Positions 25,691 through 35,835 are shown, numbered from the stretch's first letter. The stretch is DNA of 64,000 bases from Antarcticirhabdus aurantiaca (GCF_009765365.1 NZ_VTOM01000005.1:124001-188000), one strand, 5' to 3'. Made by a program: numbers and translations. Notes: generated by a model not told the origin, from the sequence alone.

Positions 25691-28600
25691 ATGACCGACC
25701 AGAGCCCGACCCGCGACAAGGCCGAAGGCCTCGACTATTCCAAGACCCTGTTTCTGCCGCGGACCGAGTTCCCGATGCGCGCGGGCCTGCCCGAGGCCGA
25801 GCCGAAGTGGATCGAGCGCTGGGAGGGCATGGACCTCTACAAGCGCCTGCGCGAGGAGGCCGCCGGCCGGCCGAAATACGTCCTCCACGACGGCCCCCCT
25901 TATGCCAACGGCAACCTCCACATCGGCCACGCGCTGAACAAGGTGCTGAAGGACGTCATCACCCGCTCCTTCCAGATGCGCGGGCGCGACGCCAACTACG
26001 TTCCGGGCTGGGACTGCCACGGCTTGCCGATCGAGTGGAAGATCGAGGAGCAGTACCGCGCCAAGGGGCGCAACAAGGATGAGATCCCGATCAACGAGTT
26101 CCGCCGCGAGTGCCGCGAATTCGCGCAGCATTGGGTGGGCGTGCAGTCGGCCGAGTTCCGCCGGCTCGGCGTCGAGGGCGACTTCAAGGATCCCTACCTC
26201 ACCATGGCCTTCGGCGCCGAGAGCGTCATCGCGGGCGAGCTCCTGAAGTTCGCCATGTCCGGCCAGCTGTATCGCGGCTCCAAGCCCGTGATGTGGTCGG
26301 TGGTGGAGCGCACGGCGCTCGCCGAGGCCGAGGTCGAGTACGACGAGTACGAATCGGACACGGTCTGGGTCGCCTTTCCCGTGCGGGCGGACCGAAGCGG
26401 CTTCGTTCCGGCCTTCAGCGGCGGCGTGTCGGGCTTTCCCAAGGCCGGTCAGCCCGATCCCAGCCCGCTCGACGGTGCCCACGTCGTGATCTGGACGACC
26501 ACGCCCTGGACCCTGCCGGGCAACCGAGCCATCGCCTATTCGGACCGCGTCGCCTACGGTCTCTACGAGGTGACCGCGCCGGACGACGCGGAGAACCCGC
26601 GTTGGGCCAAGCACGGCATGCGCCTCGTTCTCGCCGACGCGCTCAGCGCCGATGTCTTCGCCAAGTCGCGCGTGCCGGAGGGCGGCTTCCGGCGCCTGCG
26701 CGACGTCTCGGCGGCGGATCTGTCCGGCATCGTCTGCGACCATCCGCTGAAGGGCCTGTCCGGCGGCTACGACTTCGCCGTGCCGCTGATTCCCGGCGAC
26801 CACGTCACCGACGACGCCGGAACCGGCTTCGTCCACACCGCGCCGAGCCACGGCCGGGAGGACTTCGACGTCTGGACGGAGCACCGCCGGGCGCTGGAGG
26901 CGCGCGGCATCGACGCCGCCATCCCCTTCCCGGTCGATGACGAGGGCTTCTACACGAAGGACGCGCCGGGCTTCGGCCCGGAGGCGGAAGGCGGCCCCGC
27001 CCGCGTCATCGACGACAAGGGTAAGAAGGGTGACGCCAACAAGCGCGTCATCGAGGCGCTGATCGCCCGCGGGAGCCTGCTCGCCCGCGGCCGCCTCAAG
27101 CACCAGTACCCGCATTCCTGGCGCTCCAAGAAGCCGGTGATCTTCCGCAACACGCCTCAATGGTTCGTCCACATGGACAAGGACCTGAAGGGCTATGGGA
27201 CAAGCAAGCCGGCGTCCGGCACCGACACGCTGCGGTCTCGCGCGCTGACCGCCATCGCCGACACGCGCTTCGTGCCGGCGGCCGGGCAGAACCGCCTCCA
27301 CGCCATGATCTCCGACCGGCCGGACTGGGTCCTTTCCCGTCAAAGGGCCTGGGGCGTGCCGATCTGCGTCTTCGCGGACGAGAACGGCGAGATCCTCAAG
27401 GACGAGGCGGTCAACGCCCGCATCCTCGACGCCTTCGCCAAGGAGGGCGCGGACGCCTGGTTCGCCGACGGCGCCAAGGAGCGCTTCCTCGGGAACGAGC
27501 ACGACGGCACCCGCTGGACCATGGTGCGCGACATCCTCGACGTCTGGTTCGATTCGGGGAGCACGCACGCCTTCTGCCTGGAGAAGCGGCCCGACCTGAA
27601 GTGGCCGGCCGACCTCTACCTCGAAGGCTCCGACCAGCATCGCGGCTGGTTCCACTCCTCGCTCCTGGAGAGCTGCGGCACGCGCGGCCGCGCGCCCTAC
27701 GACGCGGTGTTGACCCACGGCTTCGTCATGGACGAGGAGGGGCGCAAGATGTCGAAGTCCCTCGGCAACGTCGTGACGCCCCAGGAGGTCATCAAGCAGT
27801 CCGGCGCCGACATCCTGCGGCTCTGGGTGGTCTCGTCCGATTATTCGGAGGACCTGCGCCTCGGCAAGACGATCCTCCAGACCAACGTCGACAGCTATCG
27901 CAAGCTGCGCAACACCATGCGCTGGATGCTCGGCACGCTCGCACACGACGAGGGCAAGACCGTGCCGCTCGCCGAGATGCCGGAACTCGAGCGGCTGATG
28001 CTGCACCGGCTGGCCGAACTCGATGGGCTCGTGCGCGCCGGCTACGACGCCTTCGACTTCAAGCGCATCTCCCGCGCGCTTCTCGACTTCTGCGTCGTCG
28101 AGCTTTCCGCCTTCTACTTCGACATCCGCAAGGACGCGCTCTACTGCGACCCGCTCTCCTCCACGCGGCGCCAGGCGGCGCTGCAGGTGGTGGGGGCGAT
28201 CTTCGACCATTTGACGCTGTGGCTCGCGCCGCTTCTGCCCTTCACGGCCGAAGAGGCCTGGCTGTCGAGGAAGCCGGACGCCGTGTCGGTGCATCTGGAG
28301 CAGTTTCGCCAAGTGCCCGCCGAATGGCGCGACGAGGCGCTGGCCAAGCGCTGGGCCGAGATTCGCCGCGTGCGGCGCGTCGTGCTCGGCGCTCTGGAGG
28401 AGAAGCGGCGCGACAAGACGATCGGCTCCTCGCTGGAGGCCGCGCCCACCGTCTTCGTCGCGGATGCGGGCCTCGCCGAGCTCTGCCGCTCGGTCGACTT
28501 CGCCGAGGTCGCGATCACCAGCGCCATCCGCATCGAGGCGGGCGAGGGGCCGGCGGACGCCTTCCGCATCCCCGAGGTGGCAGGCGTTTCCGTGGTCTTT

Positions 28601-28741
28601 GCGCGGGCGGAGGGGCAGAAGTGCGCCCGGTCCTGGAAGATCCTGCCGGAGGTCGGCTCGGATCCGGAATTTCCGGACGTGACGCCGCGCGACGCCGAGG
28701 CGCTGCGCGAGCTGCGGGCGGCGGGTCGCCTCGCGGCCTGA
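25691..28741 (+). CDS. ileS: Isoleucyl-tRNA synthetase
   Basis: A 1016-residue class I synthetase. Residues 68-82 hold [16 protein letters not shown] (HIGH at 77-80). The CP1 editing domain includes [16 protein letters not shown] and [20 protein letters not shown] lies near residue 686. The C-terminal anticodon-binding part ends with [15 protein letters not shown]. The zinc-binding CxxC pairs of E. coli IleS are not intact here: only one Cys of the first pair remains, and the second pair is replaced by TPRD. It charges tRNA-Ile and edits mischarged valine. The 217-base gap upstream shows no T-box. Confidence 0.97.
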   Translation: MTDQSPTRDKAEGLDYSKTLFLPRTEFPMRAGLPEAEPKWIERWEGMDLYKRLREEAAGRPKYVLHDGPPYANGNLHIGHALNKVLKDVITRSFQMRGRDANYVPGWDCHGLPIEWKIEEQYRAKGRNKDEIPINEFRRECREFAQHWVGVQSAEFRRLGVEGDFKDPYLTMAFGAESVIAGELLKFAMSGQLYRGSKPVMWSVVERTALAEAEVEYDEYESDTVWVAFPVRADRSGFVPAFSGGVSGFPKAGQPDPSPLDGAHVVIWTTTPWTLPGNRAIAYSDRVAYGLYEVTAPDDAENPRWAKHGMRLVLADALSADVFAKSRVPEGGFRRLRDVSAADLSGIVCDHPLKGLSGGYDFAVPLIPGDHVTDDAGTGFVHTAPSHGREDFDVWTEHRRALEARGIDAAIPFPVDDEGFYTKDAPGFGPEAEGGPARVIDDKGKKGDANKRVIEALIARGSLLARGRLKHQYPHSWRSKKPVIFRNTPQWFVHMDKDLKGYGTSKPASGTDTLRSRALTAIADTRFVPAAGQNRLHAMISDRPDWVLSRQRAWGVPICVFADENGEILKDEAVNARILDAFAKEGADAWFADGAKERFLGNEHDGTRWTMVRDILDVWFDSGSTHAFCLEKRPDLKWPADLYLEGSDQHRGWFHSSLLESCGTRGRAPYDAVLTHGFVMDEEGRKMSKSLGNVVTPQEVIKQSGADILRLWVVSSDYSEDLRLGKTILQTNVDSYRKLRNTMRWMLGTLAHDEGKTVPLAEMPELERLMLHRLAELDGLVRAGYDAFDFKRISRALLDFCVVELSAFYFDIRKDALYCDPLSSTRRQAALQVVGAIFDHLTLWLAPLLPFTAEEAWLSRKPDAVSVHLEQFRQVPAEWRDEALAKRWAEIRRVRRVVLGALEEKRRDKTIGSSLEAAPTVFVADAGLAELCRSVDFAEVAITSAIRIEAGEGPADAFRIPEVAGVSVVFARAEGQKCARSWKILPEVGSDPEFPDVTPRDAEALRELRAAGRLAA

Positions 28742-28759
28742 CGAGGCCGGCGGCGGGAT

Positions 28760-28779
28760 GGGCGTGTCGAGACGCGCCC
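28760..28779 (+). terminator. Hairpin after ileS
   Basis: GGGCGTGTC (28760-28768) pairs with GACGCGCCC (28771-28779) through eight Watson-Crick pairs and one G-T pair. It starts 19 bases after the ileS stop. Only a weak T-containing stretch follows (TCCTGTTGCTCC), so termination efficiency is uncertain. Confidence 0.4.
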
Positions 28780-28938
28780 GTCCTGTTGCTCCGAGGCGAC
28801 AGCTTGCTTAACCATTGACGAAGAATCGCCCGATTCCCGGTTCAAGGGCGTGCGAGAACAAGGGGAAAGCCCAGCCGGCGGGGGTCGGCGGCGGGCGTCC
28901 CGATCCAGGAAACAAGGCGGCGAGGGGGCCGAGGAAGC

Positions 28939-29643
28939 ATGGCAGGTTTTGCGCTGAAGGCCGCCGCGCGGCTCGGATTGGTCGTCGCGGCGGGGATCGG
29001 GCTGTCGGGCTGCATGGGGCCGACCTATGGCACCGGCACGTCCGCCGGCGCGCAGCTCTTCGACGATCTCGACCAGTTCGCCGATCTCACGCCGAATTCG
29101 ACGCAGATTCCTTACGCGCCGCGCCCCGAGCTGGTGCGCCCGAACAGCGTCGGCGCGCTCCCGGCGCCGCGCTCGGTGCGCAACACCACGGACGATCCCA
29201 ACTGGCCGGAATCGCCCGAGCAGCGCGCGGCCCGTCTGCGCGCCGCCGGCGACGCCGTGAACAACAACGGCGACACCCCGATTCGCGGCGATGTCCTCGC
29301 CGCCGAGAAGGAAGGCGTCACCGACGAGATGCGCGCCGCCGCGACGCGGAACGGTCGCAGCAGCGAGAGCCGCCGCCTCTACAGCTCGGCCAGCGGCAGC
29401 ACGACGCTTTCGCCGACGCAGCTGCGCTCCTCGCGCGAGCTGATCCAGCAGCGCGTCGCCGAGCAGCGCGGCAACCCGAACCAGCGCCGCTACCTGTCCG
29501 AGCCGCCGACGACCTACCGCCAGCCCGCGGCGAGCGCCCCCGTCGGCGATCCCGGCGAGGACGAGGAGGTCAAGCAGCGCCGCCTGTCGAACGACCGCTC
29601 GTCGGTGTTCGACAAGTTCAAGGACCTCGTGCCCGGCATGTGA
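28939..29643 (+). CDS. Hypothetical lipoprotein
   Basis: A 234-residue protein with a clear lipoprotein signal: basic start, hydrophobic stretch and lipobox LSGC (Cys28). The mature part is low in hydrophobicity, rich in Asn, Ser, Arg, Pro and Glu, and probably mostly unfolded. It opens with MGPTYGTGTSAGAQLFDDLD and ends VFDKFKDLVPGM. I recognise the type as a conserved Rhizobiales lipoprotein found downstream of ileS, without known function. It is followed by convergent tadA after 12 bases. Confidence 0.75.
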   Translation: MAGFALKAAARLGLVVAAGIGLSGCMGPTYGTGTSAGAQLFDDLDQFADLTPNSTQIPYAPRPELVRPNSVGALPAPRSVRNTTDDPNWPESPEQRAARLRAAGDAVNNNGDTPIRGDVLAAEKEGVTDEMRAAATRNGRSSESRRLYSSASGSTTLSPTQLRSSRELIQQRVAEQRGNPNQRRYLSEPPTTYRQPAASAPVGDPGEDEEVKQRRLSNDRSSVFDKFKDLVPGM

Positions 29644-29655
29644 TGCCGTCCCGCT

Positions 29656-30102
29656 TCAGCGCCGCTCGGCGAAGAAGCGGACGAGCAGAGCCGCCGCCTC
29701 GCGCTCGGCGAGTCCGGAATAGATGTCCGGTGCGTGGTGGCAGGTGGTTTGGGAAAAGAAGCGCGGCCCGTTCTCGACGGCGCCGCCTTTTTCGTCTCCG
29801 GCGGCGAAATACAGCCGCCGGATTCTTGCAAACGAGATCGCCCCCGCGCACATGGCGCAGGGCTCCAGCGTGACGTAGAGGTCGCAGCCGAGGAGGCGCT
29901 CGGCATCGAGCGCCCGGGCCGCGCGGCGGATCGCCAGCATCTCGGCATGGGCGGTCGGATCGCGGCGGGCGCGGGTCTCGTTGCCCGCTTGTGCGACCAC
30001 CCTGTCGCCCGAGACCACCACGGCGCCGACGGGCACTTCGCCCCGCTCGGCTGCCAGCTTGGCCTCCTGCAGGGCGAGATCCATGAAATTCGGCCGGTTC
30101 AC
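29656..30102 (-). CDS. tadA: tRNA adenosine(34) deaminase TadA
   Basis: A 148-residue zinc deaminase with HAEMLAIRRAA (His ligand and catalytic Glu) and PCAMCAGAIS (two Cys ligands). It converts A34 to inosine in tRNA-Arg(ACG) and is normally essential. GTG 30102 is chosen as start because GAGG lies about 12 bases upstream, and VNRPNFMDLALQEAKLAA matches the family N-terminus. The ATG at 30084 is an alternative with no ribosome site. It is divergent from the pseudouridine synthase gene with 70 bases between. Confidence 0.93.
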   Translation of the reverse strand: MNRPNFMDLALQEAKLAAERGEVPVGAVVVSGDRVVAQAGNETRARRDPTAHAEMLAIRRAARALDAERLLGCDLYVTLEPCAMCAGAISFARIRRLYFAAGDEKGGAVENGPRFFSQTTCHHAPDIYSGLAEREAAALLVRFFAERR

Positions 30103-30172
30103 GGCGATACGTTCCCTCGCCCGGTGGAGCGCGATCTGATACCGAGGCCGGTGGCGAAAGGCAAAGAACACG

Positions 30173-32308
30173 ATGAGCGATACCACCGACGGCGGCGACA
30201 AGAAGCGCTTCGGCCGAAATTCGAAGCCGGGCGGCGGCCCGCGCGGCGGCAAAGGCGGCCCTCGCGGCGAGGCTCCTCGCGGGCCGGGCGGCAGCAAGCC
30301 GCGCTTCGGCGGTGGCGCGAACAAGTCCGGCGGCGGCAAGCCCGTCCGCGCCCGGCGCGAGGATGGCGGCGAGGCCAAGGCCGAGGGCGGCGAGCGCAAG
30401 CGCAGCTTCCGTCCCAAGCCCGCCTTCGGCGAGAAGCGCGACCGGCCGGAGCGCTCCGAACGGGCCGAGCGCCCGGAACGGCGCGAGCGTCCCGAGCGCA
30501 GCGGCAGCCGCGAGGGCGGCGAGGAGCGGCCGCGCCGCTCGTTCTCCGATCGGCCGCCGCGCGATCGCGGCGAAGGAGGGGCTGGCGGCGGCGCCAAGCC
30601 GTTCCGGCCCTTCAAGCGTCGCGAAGAGGGTGCTGAAGGCGGCGGCCAGGGCGAGCGCCCGGCCTTCCGCCCGAAGAGCCGCGGCATGCATTCCCACGCG
30701 TCCGCCGAGCGCGGCGAGGGCGGGCCCAAGCGCAGCTACGGCCGCCGCTCGCACGAGGGTGCGGACGGGGCGGGCGAGGCGCCTCCGCGCCGCGCCAAGC
30801 CTCTTTCCTCCGAGCGCGGCGAGAGGAGCGAGCGTCCCAAGCGCTTCGACAGCCAAGGCGGAGATCGACCGAAGCGCTTCGACCGCAGCGAAGACGGCGA
30901 GCGTCCGCGGCGCTTCGACAAGGACGGCGGCGATCGGCCGAAGCGCGCGCCGCGCAGCGACCGCGCCGAGGGCGGCTTCGAGCGGCGGCCACGCCGCGAG
31001 GCGGGCGAGGAGGCCGCGCCGGCCGACGGCACGATGCGCATCGCCCGGCGGCTCGCGCGCGCCGGCATTTCCTCGCGCCGCGACGCCGAGGCGATGATCG
31101 CCGACGGCCGCGTCACGCTGAACGGGCAGGTCCTGACCTCGCCGGCGGTCGATGTCTCGATGACCGACCGCATCGAGGTCGACGGCGCGCCGCTGCCGAT
31201 CATCGAGCGCACGCGCCTCTGGCTCTTCCACAAGCCGGCCGGGCTCGTCACCACCAACCGCGACCCGGAAGGGCGCCCGACCGTCTTCGACGCCCTGCCG
31301 GAGGAGATGCCGCGGGTGCTCTCCGTCGGCCGCCTCGACATCAACACCGAAGGGCTCCTGCTCCTCACCAATGACGGCGGGCTCGCGCGCGTCCTGGAGC
31401 TGCCCTCGACAGGGTGGCTGCGCCGCTACCGCGTGCGCGCCCACGGCGACGTCGACCAGACCAAGCTCGACGACCTGCGCCAGGGCATCGCCATCGACGG
31501 CGTGTTCTACGGGGCCGTCGAGGCGACGCTCGACCGCAAGCAGGGCTCCAACATCTGGATGACGCTCGGCCTTCGCGAGGGCAAGAACCGCGAGGTGAAG
31601 CGCATCCTCGGCCATCTCGGCCTCGAGGTGAACCGGCTGATCCGCCTGTCCTTCGGCCCCTTCCAGCTCGGCGAGCTGGAGGAGGGCGCGGTCCAGGAGA
31701 TCAACGGCCGCACGCTCCGGGACCAGCTGGGCCCGACGCTGATCGAGGAAGCCGGCGCCGACTTCGAGGCGGGGATCGTCAACCCCTTCTCCAACAAGCC
31801 GGTGCGCGCCGGCCGCCCCGAACGCGAGGAGCGTCCCGAGCGGCCCGCTTCCGGCGAGAGGGCCAAGCCCCGCGGCGAATGGGTGTCCTCCGCGGCCGAG
31901 AAGCCGAAGGGATTCAAGAAGACCCGTCAGGCCTTCCGCGAGGAGGGCCTCGACCGGCTCGACACGCGTCCGCCCCGCGCGCCCCGAGAGCGCGACGAGA
32001 AGGGTGGGGAGCGCCCGAGCCGCGGCGGCTTCAAGCCGCGCGGCGACCGGCCGGAGCGCGGCGAGCGCTCCGAGGGCGGCTTCAAGCCGAAGCGCTTCGG
32101 GGGCGCCCGCTCGGACGAGGGCGGCACGGACGCGGGCAAGCGGCCGCGTGCCCCCGCCGGTGCGCCCAAGCGCTCGGCCAATGTCTGGATGGCCTCGGGA
32201 GCCCGCCCGCAGGGCAAGTCGTCGGCCAAGCCCGACGGCGAGCGGCCGGGCGGACGGGGCGGTGCCGGCCCGAAGGGCGGCTCGCGCCCGCCGCGCGACC
32301 GGGGCTGA
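30173..32308 (+). CDS. RluB/RsuA-type pseudouridine synthase with long disordered tails
   Basis: A 711-residue protein whose catalytic core is only about 250 residues. Residues 1-285 are a low-complexity tail of Gly, Arg, Lys, Glu and Pro, with a run of RPKRFD-like repeats around 220-262. From about 287 an S4 RNA-binding domain begins (RIARRLARAGISSRRDAEAM). The catalytic core contains GRLDINTEGLLLLTNDG with Asp389, and LREGKNREVKRILGHLGLEV. Residues about 545-711 form a second Arg/Gly/Glu-rich tail. The core matches 23S rRNA pseudouridine synthases of the RluB/RsuA group. The tails probably bind RNA non-specifically (inference). It is followed by rsmD after 5 bases, as is usual. Confidence 0.88.
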   Translation: MSDTTDGGDKKRFGRNSKPGGGPRGGKGGPRGEAPRGPGGSKPRFGGGANKSGGGKPVRARREDGGEAKAEGGERKRSFRPKPAFGEKRDRPERSERAERPERRERPERSGSREGGEERPRRSFSDRPPRDRGEGGAGGGAKPFRPFKRREEGAEGGGQGERPAFRPKSRGMHSHASAERGEGGPKRSYGRRSHEGADGAGEAPPRRAKPLSSERGERSERPKRFDSQGGDRPKRFDRSEDGERPRRFDKDGGDRPKRAPRSDRAEGGFERRPRREAGEEAAPADGTMRIARRLARAGISSRRDAEAMIADGRVTLNGQVLTSPAVDVSMTDRIEVDGAPLPIIERTRLWLFHKPAGLVTTNRDPEGRPTVFDALPEEMPRVLSVGRLDINTEGLLLLTNDGGLARVLELPSTGWLRRYRVRAHGDVDQTKLDDLRQGIAIDGVFYGAVEATLDRKQGSNIWMTLGLREGKNREVKRILGHLGLEVNRLIRLSFGPFQLGELEEGAVQEINGRTLRDQLGPTLIEEAGADFEAGIVNPFSNKPVRAGRPEREERPERPASGERAKPRGEWVSSAAEKPKGFKKTRQAFREEGLDRLDTRPPRAPRERDEKGGERPSRGGFKPRGDRPERGERSEGGFKPKRFGGARSDEGGTDAGKRPRAPAGAPKRSANVWMASGARPQGKSSAKPDGERPGGRGGAGPKGGSRPPRDRG

Positions 32309-32313
32309 CGGTC

Positions 32314-32880
32314 GTGCGCATCGTCGGAGGACGCTTCCGCGGGCGGGCGCTCGCGGGGCCGAAGAGCGACGCCATCCGGCCGACGATCGACCGGGCGCGC
32401 GAAGCGCTCTTCAACATCCTGGAGCACGGCGATTTTCCAGGGTTCGAGGGCGCCCGCGTCCTCGACCTCTTCTCCGGAACCGGCGCGCTGGGGCTGGAGG
32501 CGCTGTCGCGCGGCGCCCGCTTCTGCCTCTTCGTCGAGGAATCGGCGGAAGGCCGGGGGCTCGTGCGCACCAACGTCGAGGCGCTGCAGCTCGGCGGCGC
32601 CACCAAGATCTTCCGCCGCGATGCGACGCGCCTCGGGGCCATCGGCTCGATGGAGCCGTTCGACTATCTCTTCGCCGACCCGCCCTATTCGAAGGGCTTC
32701 GGCGAGGGCGCGCTCGCCTCGGCGCTGGCCGGCGGCTGGCTCGCGCCCGGCGCCGTCTGCATCCTGGAGGAGGCGGCGAGCGCGCCCTTCGAGATGCCGG
32801 CGGGCTTCGCGCTCCTCGACGAGCGGCGCATGGGCGACACGGTGCTGCGTCTGGTGCGCGTCGCCGCCCCGGCCGCATGA
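32314..32880 (+). CDS. rsmD: 16S rRNA (guanine966-N2)-methyltransferase RsmD
   Basis: A 188-residue SAM-dependent methyltransferase. The GTG start gives (M)RIVGGRFRGRALAGP, the invariant RsmD beginning. The SAM-binding motif is VLDLFSGTGALGLEALSRGA and the catalytic motif is FADPPYSKG. It methylates G966 of 16S rRNA in the 30S subunit. It starts 5 bases after the pseudouridine synthase and very likely shares its transcript, forming an rRNA-modification pair. Confidence 0.94.
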   Translation: MRIVGGRFRGRALAGPKSDAIRPTIDRAREALFNILEHGDFPGFEGARVLDLFSGTGALGLEALSRGARFCLFVEESAEGRGLVRTNVEALQLGGATKIFRRDATRLGAIGSMEPFDYLFADPPYSKGFGEGALASALAGGWLAPGAVCILEEAASAPFEMPAGFALLDERRMGDTVLRLVRVAAPAA

Positions 32881-32967
32881 CGAAAGCGTAACTGGCGCCG
32901 GGACCTCGGAAAACCCATAATTCAGGGTGACCCAAGCCTTCCGATCCGACGCCGACGAGGACCGATC

Positions 32968-34512
32968 TTGCAGGCCACCCGCCGCGATCCCGCCGCCCCG
33001 CGCCGCCGCGCTCCGGCGCTTCTTCTCGCCGCCGCGCTTCTGTGCGCCGCCGCGCCCGCGGCCCTCGCACAAGGGCCGGCCGTGCCCCCGCCGGCGCCGG
33101 CCTTCGAGGGCGTTCCGGAACCGGTCAAGCCGGGCCTGCCGGGTTTGACCAACTTCACGCTGCCCAACGGCCTGGAAGTCCTGATCCTGCCCGACCGCCG
33201 CGCGCCGGTGGTGACGCAGATGGTCTACTACAAGGTCGGCGCGGCCGACGAGCCGGCCGGCTTCTCCGGCGTCGCCCATTTCCTCGAGCACCTGATGTTC
33301 AAGGGTACGAAAACCCACCCGGAGGGCGAGTTCTCCGCGGCGGTGGCGGCGATCGGCGGCCAGGAGAACGCCTTCACCACGGCCGACTACACCGGCTACT
33401 ACCAGCAGGTGCCGGCCGACGCCCTGGAAATGGTGATGCGCTTCGAGGCCGACCGGATGGAGAACCTCGTCCTGACGGAAGAGGTGGTGGCGCCCGAGCG
33501 CGACGTCGTCCTCCAGGAGCGGCGCCAGCGCGTCGACGACGAGCCCCAGTCGCGCCTGTCCGAATCCGTCCAGGCGACGCTCTTCGCCAACAGCCCCTAC
33601 GGCACGCCCGTGATCGGCTGGGAGTCGGAGATCCAGGCGCTGACGAAGGACGACGCCATCGCCTTCTACGATCGCTACTACACGCCCAACAACGCGGTCC
33701 TGGTGATCGCCGGCGACGTCGATCCGGCCGAGGCGCGGCGCCTGGCCGAAGAGATCTACGGGCCGCTGAAGCGCCGCGCCGAGCCCCCGCCGCGCGTGCG
33801 CCCCGCCGAACCCGAGCCGCGCACGGAGCGCTCGGTGACCCTGCGCGACCCGCGCGTCACCGAGCCCTCCTTCTCGACGACCTGGCTCGTGCCCTCCGAG
33901 CGCACCGCGCCGGGCAACGAGGCGGCGGCGCTGGACGTCCTGTCCGACATTCTCGGCAGCGGCACGACGAGCCGGCTGTATCGCGCCCTCGTCGTCGGGC
34001 AGGGCATCGCGGCGGGAGCCGGCGCCTATTATTCCGGCTCCCCGCGCGAGGAAGCGCAGTTCGGCGTCTACGGCATGCCCCGGGGCGAGGCGACGCTGAC
34101 GCAGGTCCAGGACGCCATCGACGCCGAGATCGAGCGGGTGATCGCCGAGCCGGTGTCGGCCGCCGAGCTCGAACGCGCCAAGAACCGCGTGCGCAAGACC
34201 ATGATCTATCTCGCCGACAGCCAGACCGCGATGGCGCGCCGCTACGCCGCGGCCCTCGCCACCGGCCGCACTGTCGCCGACGTCGACCAGTGGCCGGACC
34301 GGATCGAGGCGGTCACGAGCGCCGACGTCCAGGCCGTCGCGCGCAAGTACCTGCGCCCCGAGCGCTCGGTCTCGGCCTATCTCCTGCCGCCCGCCGGCGA
34401 GCCGGAGACCACCACGGCCCCGCCCGCGACCGCCGGCGCGACGCCTCCGCCCTCGCCGGACACCGGCACCGAGGACGACGCCCCCGCCGCCCATCCGGAG
34501 AGCCGCACATGA
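32968..34512 (+). CDS. M16 family zinc protease (catalytic member)
   Basis: A 514-residue periplasmic protease. It has a signal peptide (basic start, long Ala/Leu stretch, ending AALAQ) and the inverted zinc motif HFLEH (His104, Glu107, His108) typical of M16. The distal Glu ligand is expected in the ERDVVLQER stretch. The tail (about 472-514) is Pro/Thr-rich. It starts with TTG at 32968, supported by GAGGA seven bases upstream; ATG alternatives would lose the signal peptide. M16 proteases degrade peptides in a clam-shell chamber. It overlaps its partner gene by ATGA. Confidence 0.9.
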   Translation: MQATRRDPAAPRRRAPALLLAAALLCAAAPAALAQGPAVPPPAPAFEGVPEPVKPGLPGLTNFTLPNGLEVLILPDRRAPVVTQMVYYKVGAADEPAGFSGVAHFLEHLMFKGTKTHPEGEFSAAVAAIGGQENAFTTADYTGYYQQVPADALEMVMRFEADRMENLVLTEEVVAPERDVVLQERRQRVDDEPQSRLSESVQATLFANSPYGTPVIGWESEIQALTKDDAIAFYDRYYTPNNAVLVIAGDVDPAEARRLAEEIYGPLKRRAEPPPRVRPAEPEPRTERSVTLRDPRVTEPSFSTTWLVPSERTAPGNEAAALDVLSDILGSGTTSRLYRALVVGQGIAAGAGAYYSGSPREEAQFGVYGMPRGEATLTQVQDAIDAEIERVIAEPVSAAELERAKNRVRKTMIYLADSQTAMARRYAAALATGRTVADVDQWPDRIEAVTSADVQAVARKYLRPERSVSAYLLPPAGEPETTTAPPATAGATPPPSPDTGTEDDAPAAHPESRT

Positions 34513-35822
34513 TCCGTCTCGCATCGCTGGCCGCCGCCGCGGCCTTCGGCTTCCTCGGCCTCGCCGACGCGCCGGCCGAAGCCGTCGAGATCCAGGAGGT
34601 GACGAGCCCCGGCGGCATCAAGGCGCTGCTCGTCGAGGATCACACCAATCCGCTGATCGCCATGCGCTTCTCCTTCGCGGGAGCCGGCGCCACGCAGGAC
34701 GCGCCGGGCAAGGAAGGAACGGCGAACCTTCTGTCCGGCCTCCTCGACGAAGGCGCCGGCGAGATCCCGAGCGCCGCCTTTCAGGAAAAGCTCGACGATC
34801 TCGGCGTGTCGCTGGCCTATTCCGCCGGATACGACGATTTTTCCGGCTCGTTCCGCGCGATCACCGACTTCGAGACCGAGGCCTTCGACCTCCTGCGCCT
34901 GTCGCTGAACGCCCCGCGCTTCGACGAGGAGCCGGTGAACCGCATCCGCGGGCAGATCGAGACCGGCATCCGCGCCGATTCGCAAGACCCCGGCGAGCGG
35001 CTCGGCGAGGCCTGGCGCGAGACGATCTTCCCCGACCATCCCTACAGCCGCCCCGTGGAAGGAACGATCCCGTCGCTCGAAAGCGTCACGGCCGAGGATC
35101 TGCGCGGCTTCGCCAAATCGAAGTTCACCCGCGGCAACCTCGTCGTCGGCGTCGTCGGCGCCATCGACGCGCAGACGCTGGGTCAAAGGCTCGACGAAGT
35201 GTTCGGGGGCCTCGCCGAGGCGCCGGACCTCGCGCCGGTTGCGGACGTCGTGCCGGCCACGGGCAAGCGCGTCGACGTCGACGCGGAAACGCCGCAGGCC
35301 TCGATCCAGCTCGCCTTGCCGGGCCTGCCCCGCGACCATCCCGACTACTTCGCCGCCTATCTCGTCAACCAGATCCTCGGCGGCGGCTCCTTCACCTCGC
35401 GCCTCTACCAGGAGATCCGCGAGAGGCGCGGCCTCGCCTACGGCGCGGGCTCGAGCCTCGCCTCCTTCGACCACGCCGCGCTCCTGTCGGCCTCCACGAC
35501 GACGCGCGCCGACAAGGCGGAGGAGGTGGTCGCCCTGATGCGCGACGAGCTGAAGCGCATGGCCGAGGAGGGGCCGACCGAAGCGGAGCTCGCGGCCGCC
35601 AAGTCCTACGTGAAGGGCGCCTATGCCGTGCGCAACCTCGACTCCTCGCTCGCGGTCGCCTCGACGCTGGTGACGATCCAGCTCGACGACCTCGGCACCG
35701 ACTACATCGACCGGCGCGAGGCGGAGATCGACGCGGTGACGATCGAGGACGCGCGGCGCGTGGCGAAGACGCTGCTCAGCCCCGAGCCGACGGTGATCAC
35801 CGTCGGTCCCGCCGGAGCCTGA
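34509..35822 (+). CDS. M16 family protein lacking the zinc motif (partner subunit)
   Basis: A 437-residue M16-fold protein with a signal peptide ending ADAPAEA. At the place of HxxEH it reads GTANLLSGLLDEGAG, so both zinc His residues are missing. The conserved C-terminal Arg/Tyr element is retained (FTSRLYQEIRERRGLAYGAG). Paired genes of this kind encode a catalytic and a non-catalytic subunit that form a heterodimer like mitochondrial processing peptidase or PqqF-type pairs. The ATGA overlap with the upstream M16 gene supports stoichiometric synthesis. Confidence 0.9.
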   Translation: MIRLASLAAAAAFGFLGLADAPAEAVEIQEVTSPGGIKALLVEDHTNPLIAMRFSFAGAGATQDAPGKEGTANLLSGLLDEGAGEIPSAAFQEKLDDLGVSLAYSAGYDDFSGSFRAITDFETEAFDLLRLSLNAPRFDEEPVNRIRGQIETGIRADSQDPGERLGEAWRETIFPDHPYSRPVEGTIPSLESVTAEDLRGFAKSKFTRGNLVVGVVGAIDAQTLGQRLDEVFGGLAEAPDLAPVADVVPATGKRVDVDAETPQASIQLALPGLPRDHPDYFAAYLVNQILGGGSFTSRLYQEIRERRGLAYGAGSSLASFDHAALLSASTTTRADKAEEVVALMRDELKRMAEEGPTEAELAAAKSYVKGAYAVRNLDSSLAVASTLVTIQLDDLGTDYIDRREAEIDAVTIEDARRVAKTLLSPEPTVITVGPAGA

Positions 35823-35835
35823 GGCGGGCGGCCCG

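Noticed and set aside
25550..28312. A 920-codon open frame antisense to ileS
   Set aside because: It mirrors a very GC-rich gene codon by codon, has no ribosome site and its protein is Arg/His/Val-rich low-complexity sequence without any family. Long antisense frames are expected at this GC content.
33042..35822. A 926-residue M16 protein covering both protease genes
   Set aside because: The first part is the catalytic M16 gene in another frame; the second protein starts at 34509 with its own signal peptide.
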